From: Gymnopilus junonius
Lineage: Eukaryota > Basidiomycota > Agaricomycetes > Agaricales > Galerinaceae
Direction: 5' to 3'
Assembly (NCBI GenBank): GCA_015501075.1
Contig: JADNYJ010000019.1
Coordinates: 124,001 to 188,000 of the forward strand
Length of the DNA: 64,000 nucleotides
Shown: positions 59,901 through 64,000 of the stretch, piece by piece
How positions within the stretch are numbered: the first letter of the stretch is position 1
How the letters are laid out: every line of letters starts with the position of its first letter
Position numbers and translations under genes: made by a program
Notes under the pieces: generated by a model
Database searches by the model: none
What the model saw: the letters and a program-made list of their open reading frames with translations, nothing else
Told to the model about the DNA's origin: nothing

Positions 59901-61049
59901 ATTCACATCGGCCCCAATCCGTTCTACCGGACTTCCTATCAAGGGCACCGAAACTTTCCCGAACTAATTTCTGACGCGCTTGGTGAATGCGAGGGTCGTC
60001 TGAAGGAAGTAAAAATGCATCTAGGGTCGAAGAAGCGGGTCGCTTCAGTTTGTTGACAACCCAATCTTTCCACTTCTTGGGAATAGAAGATTTCTCCTTG
60101 TCAACAGCAAGGAGGTAAACCCTCGTTCTAGTATGGGGGATATAGTACGCCTTTGTATCGACACGGGACCACTCGGCACTGTAACCATTCTTCTCGAAAT
60201 ACTCTTGTACTCTTTCCCATGGTGCTGAACATACGTTTTCCAAAATGACAATCGGAGGTCGATGCTGTTTCACCCAGGACATCATACCACGAAAAGTGCG
60301 GCCTGACTCCCCATTGGCATCTATGTCTTGCTTCTGAGTATTGAGGTTGGAATAATCCACGCAAGACGTCCCTGCTATGAGCATATCGACGTCACCTGGC
60401 ACAGGTGCCAATGAACCATAAGCTGTATGGCTAAATAACGTCTGTCAGATTTCTACTTTCCGGATTAATAAGAAAATGCATACGCTTCACCGTCCCCAAG
60501 TTCACACACGTCCCGGAAGAGCAAAGGGGGGTGGAAGTTGCGTTCGATATATGCCTGCTTGAAAGGTTCGATTTCACAGGAAAAGACATGTTCAATAAGA
60601 AGATTCAGGCCATGCTGCTCATGAATGGCATTCCGTATTAGCTCTAGTGCGAGGAGGGGCGATTCTGTCCCTGAACACATTGTAGCGACGCGTAATTTTC
60701 GTCCTTGGACGTGTTCAGCGACGTCCTTAATCTCCGGGATCCTGCTAACAAGGTCGTCGAAAATGGCGGGGATTTCGTGGATAGGCGGAAGGTTGGAAGC
60801 GTCAGGAGCATTAGCCTTGACATGTTTCCCTTTCTTTGCAGTAGTCCTTGGGGCGTTCGTTTCGACGTCAGATGAATTATCTTCTACCTCTTCGTCGTCC
60901 TCGTTTTCGTCAGGCTGACTTTCATTCGCGGATTCTGAAGTTATGTCGGTTTCAGGGGGAGGAGATGCTTTCTTCTTTTCTCCGCCAAAGAAGGATGTAA
61001 TAGATTTTTGGCCATTTGCACGAGATTTTGCGGCCCTGTCTTTGGCCAT
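53979..61049 (-). CDS. DNMT5: DNMT5-type DNA cytosine methyltransferase with SNF2 ATPase
   Basis: In fungi DNMT5 is an ATP-driven maintenance methyltransferase. ATG 61049 gives MAKDRAAKSRANGQKSITSF, whose QKSITSFF is a canonical PCNA-interacting motif (residues 14-21). An acidic stretch precedes the catalytic domain: LRVATMCSGTESPLLALELI; the motif IV equivalent GTSCVDYSNLNTQ with the catalytic Cys; ILENV; and RTRVYLLAVDKEKS. Across an intron (SWDEG to FCKLPDF) VWNLSQNVDRT leads to the motif X region LADLAGNAMSTTVVGACILA. A Cys-rich segment follows (CVDCGSSFCKKCGG). Then comes a SNF2 ATPase with GGVLADQVGYGKTAITLGLI and VVVDEYTYLDGK, a RING (CPSCKRKK, CGHMGCLPC) and a helicase C domain (RVLLLNVMDESASGANLTSA, AVGRLVRYGQSKHVTV). 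No chromodomain is visible. Size and domain order fit the family. Confidence 0.93.
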
Positions 61050-61304
61050 TGCGGTGGAATTTTGGAGAAAAGCTGGACGCGAAGTCTCTGTTTAAACGCG
61101 AAATGTCACATCAGAACTTCGTCACGCGATCACCGAGGATTATTATTAATTCATTGCTATACGCCGAACCGGTCCGGTTTATATTCAGGCTTGAGTTATC
61201 GATATCGATAAACCAATTTCTCCCTGTTTTATATAGTAAAGTGCTGGAGAAATGTCTCGTCTAAAGACATTTATTTACCACTATTTCGGACAAGGCGCGT
61301 TAGA
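61050..61304. promoter_or_regulatory. shared upstream region of DNMT5 and PAP2 genes
   Basis: 255 bases between divergent ATGs, so it holds both promoters. It contains the short palindrome ATCGATATCGAT (about 61199-61210). No TATA box is convincing. Confidence 0.35.
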
Positions 61305-62452
61305 ATGGTTCGATCGATCCTATCTGATAGATTGGTGAATTCGGATCTGGCGCGATACTTTTCTTGTTGACTTCAAACCGTGTTTTCAGGGCTCTCGTTG
61401 TTCTGATATGGTTCCTAGCAGGATTTGCTGGTCTTTTACCAGTCTTTGAGCGTACCTTCCTTCTTTCAGACTATAACATCAATCACCCTCACAAAAAGAA
61501 TCAGTGCGTCGATAGGTGCTGTTGGAATCACAATTGACATGACATTGTACACAGGGTCTCCTCATTCGTGAACCAGACGATCGCTCTCCTCATTCCTCTG
61601 GCGCTCTTCTTTATTGTGGGTTGCTTGAAACGCTCTCTACTTGTTGTTCATCACGGGGCATTGGGTCTATGTACTTCCCGGTATGAAGCGGATCGATGTC
61701 TTTAATTTTTTTTTTCTAATGCTTCACCAAGTGGCCTTGCAATGCTGACAACAGAAACTTTGAAACATAGTATTGGTTAGAGGCAGAGCCCTTCTATTTC
61801 CCTACTGTCTTCTGACATTTTGAGCAGGCAGACTGCGACCCGACTTTCTCGCCAGATGTAAATGGGACAAGGTCCTCGAAAAATGCACCGGGTTTGCGTT
61901 ACAGCTTCTCGTTGATATCGATTTGTTCATTTGATAAGGGCAGACACAGACAAATTGTACTTGACGGACGCAAGTCATTCCCATCTGGACACTCGTCGAC
62001 TGCATTTTCTGGCATGCTTTTTTTATCATTTTGGATAGCTGGACAAACAGCCGCCTGGGCGTTCGATGTCCCGAAAAGCCCAAAACGTCTCCGCTCGAGC
62101 CGCATGCTGGCCTTCTGTGCTGCGCTTCTACCGATTTCTTGGGCATTTCATGTTGCACTTACGCGGATTCAGGACTACGTCAGTAATTAATCGGGTCACA
62201 ATACCATTTGCACTGAATAGATATAACCAGCGTCACCATACAGAAGACGTTATCGTCGGCAGTCTCCTAGGCTGTGTTTGTGCCACAATAGCCTATCTGA
62301 TCTTCTGGCCAAATCCCTTCTCAGCATCTAGCTTCGACTATCAAGTCTTTGGACAACCACGTCTATTATACACGCAAGGAGAATACCTTAGAACAAAGGC
62401 TACTGACTTTGAACTGGGTAGGTTAGAGGCTGATGAAGAACATGTTGTATAA
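61305..62452 (+). CDS. PAP2-family lipid phosphate phosphatase (DPP1-like)
   Basis: Membrane phosphatase that dephosphorylates diacylglycerol pyrophosphate and phosphatidate. The start MVRSILSDRLVNSDLARYFS is at ATG 61305. After introns come the membrane segments ALVVLIWFLAGFAGLLPVFE and QTIALLIPLALFFIVGCL. The catalytic motifs are in order: LKHSIGRLRPDFLARCKW (K-x6-RP), RKSFPSGHSSTAFSGMLFL (PSGH) and TRIQDYRHHTEDVIVGSLLG (SR-x5-H-x3-D with Thr for Ser). Further helices follow (MLAFCAALLPISWAFHVAL, VCATIAYLIFWPNPFSAS). It ends ADEEHVV. About six membrane spans are expected. Its stop is 45 bases from the convergent RS-protein stop. Confidence 0.9.
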
Positions 62453-62497
62453 AAATCGAATGAAATAGTGAAATGGTATTTGGATATGATGTCAATG

Positions 62498-64000
62498 CTA
62501 TGAACTGCTCACCGCCACGCCTCGCACAAACACCCACTTATCCCCAACTTTTTGCATTCGACCCGCTGTCGAAGGAGGTGCGAGCCGAAAATCTTGCGAC
62601 TCGTCCATTTGGGCCCCGTTGATCGTTGAATGATTTATATTGTCTGATTGCATACCACCTCCAAGAACAATGGCATCCGTGGCTTGAGAACTATCGTCAT
62701 AATCCATTCCGCCAGGTTCTCGTGCCCGGCCATTGCCGTTCATACCTCCTCGACCTCTGAAAACCCCTCCTCTCCCTTTGCCTCGGCCACGATATCCTGG
62801 CCAGTGATTTGTTTCAAAGCTCTGTCCTGTCGTATCAGGAGCGGCAGTTAGCTGTCCGGCACCAGATGCCATTATAAACTGCATGAGTTGCTCAGTCGAA
62901 GGTAGATAACCATGAGTAACCTGCCACATCTTTCCTAATGCTTCCCACGAGGCGGGAGAGGTGTAATCAAACGTCGAGAGGTCAAAGCCCTCCATCCCGG
63001 GTCCATTTGACACCGACTCTGTGACAACCGATGCAGAAGGCCGGCTCGTAGATGTATTCGCTACCAATGATGATACATTTGTTTGATCATGATTTAAGTC
63101 GGGGATATTTTTGGGTGCCATAGGGGAACGGGGACTTATGGGAGATGGAGAATGTGCAACTGTCGACTTTTGGGAGGCTGGCGGTGATTTATCGTCGACT
63201 ACAGAATTAGACGTTGGAGAGCCTAGTCGAATATCTCTGCCGAACTCGTCTTTGCCTGGTTCACTCTCGCGAGTTGGTCGTTGTCCCAAATATGGACCTG
63301 CAGCATATGATCTTCGAGGTGGACTATAGTTACGAGAATCCCTCCTACCACCATATCTACTAGGAGGGCTTCTAGAACGGCTTCGGCCTCCTCTGCTTGA
63401 ACGAGGCGGACTGTGGTCTCTGTCTGAATCTCTATAACGGTCACGGTCACGGTCACGAACATCCCAGTTGCGTCCTGAAAATCTATCACCACGACCGCGA
63501 ACTTTGTAGCCACCTCTATACCTTCCTCTCATATTGTCAGAATCGTCAAAATGAGGATCGGGGCGGATCTCCCTCTCGGGACTAAGGTATCCGTTATGTC
63601 TCTGTTCGTTCTTGGCCAAAGTTTGAGGCTCATTTCGAAAGCCTGAGGGCAGACTCGGAGTGTGCGAACTACCATTAACACCAGAAGATGAAGGAAAATT
63701 CTGGACATTTACAGACTGTGGTGCGGATAAAGATTGTGAGACAGAGGGTACAGAAGCAGCCGTATGTGCTAACTGCTGAATCACAGCCAGTTGAGCGGCA
63801 TCTAACTGGGGGGGAGGACTTCCAATATTTGTTGCTATTTGCCTAAGTAGCGGGTCAGAAAACACCAGGTATTCAAACGAATTTGCCAACATACGGAAAT
63901 AATGAAGCGGGAACGATGGTCGTAGACGCGGCGGCTTGAGTAAGTAAAGCTAATAAAGCAGCTTGTGGATCCAATCCAGCCACGGGCGCATTTTGAGGGA
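62498..64000 (-). CDS. RS/RGG-rich RNA-associated protein, C-terminal part, cut by right edge
   Basis: The open frame enters from the right edge (NAPVAGLDPQAALLALLTQA), splices over about 50 bases at 63851-63903 and continues IGSPPPQLDAAQLAVIQQLA. It is very Arg-rich: DNMRGRYRGGYKVRGRGDRF, DRDRDRYRDSDRDHSPPRSS and an SRSRSPPSRYGG stretch resemble SR-protein tails. RGRGKGRGGVFRGRGGMNGN is an RGG region. A conserved patch SPASWEALGKMWQVTHGYLP lies nearer the C terminus, which ends GDKWVFVRGVAVSSS. Such proteins bind RNA or the polymerase II CTD (SCAF/Nrd1-type), but the N-terminal domains that would decide this are outside the window. The DNA includes a CGGTCA tandem run at about 63438-63456. 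Confidence 0.65.

Overview
The window is nuclear DNA of a basidiomycete fungus, most likely a mushroom-forming agaricomycete. Genes are dense, lie on both strands and are cut by many short introns (about 45-60 nt). The content fits this: a DNMT5-type cytosine methyltransferase fused to a SNF2 ATPase, multi-Zn2Cys6 proteins, a tyrosine-recombinase retrotransposon, F-box/propeller-like proteins, and a fungal GH16 glucanase. Gene calls rest on conserved motifs and splice signals read by eye. First exons are the least certain part.

Layout. 1-472: 5' part of a Ser/Pro-rich protein running off the left edge (minus). 862-2471: ZC3H3-like CCCH zinc-finger protein (minus). 2801-5200: CCZ1 (minus). 5484-9840: UBP12-like ubiquitin protease (minus). 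10118-12533: dihydroxyacetone kinase with several microexons (plus). 13200-14120: cytochrome c heme lyase (plus). 14555-16233: TIM44 (plus). 16383-22257: a decayed tyrosine-recombinase (DIRS/Ngaro-like) retrotransposon (minus). 22408-24753: PIF1 helicase (plus). 24966-25926: a broken minus-strand fragment and a small plus-strand hypothetical gene. 26196-27976: unknown coiled-coil protein (minus). 28467-30064: ROG1-type DUF676 lipase (minus). 31248-33262: phosphoglucomutase (plus). 33469-35779: amidase (minus). 35937-37244: NAD(P)HX dehydratase (minus). 37939-39185: secreted GH16 glucanase (plus). 39551-41191: protein with five Zn2Cys6 modules (plus). 41576-43555 and 44413-45163: two neighbouring genes sharing a 49-residue C2HC module (plus). 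45544-47181: SIRT4-type sirtuin (minus). 48079-48387: psq-type HTH fragment (minus). 49837-50688: methyltransferase pseudogene (plus). 50940-52675: F-box/propeller-like protein (minus). 53352-53812: CRIPT (plus). 53979-61049: DNMT5 (minus). 61305-62452: PAP2 lipid phosphatase (plus). 62498-64000: RS/RGG-rich RNA-associated protein, partial (minus).

Most genes are unrelated housekeeping functions: mitochondria (CCHL, TIM44, SIRT4), carbon metabolism (DAK, PGM, NAXD repair), membrane traffic (CCZ1), ubiquitin, and lipid metabolism (DUF676 lipase, PAP2). No metabolic cluster is visible. Two parts stand out. The first is 39.5-45.2 kb, where three consecutive genes encode repeated Cys-rich modules. 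Two of these genes share a gap-free C-x2-C-x19-H-x3-C unit that I cannot match to a named family. The second is the DNMT5 gene, whose N terminus carries a PCNA-interaction-like motif and no visible chromodomain.

Several plus-strand genes (TIM44, PIF1, the C2HC gene, the methyltransferase, possibly CCHL) need one-base shifts to follow their family reading frame. Long minus-strand genes read cleanly. Whether these shifts are assembly errors or real lesions cannot be settled from the sequence alone.
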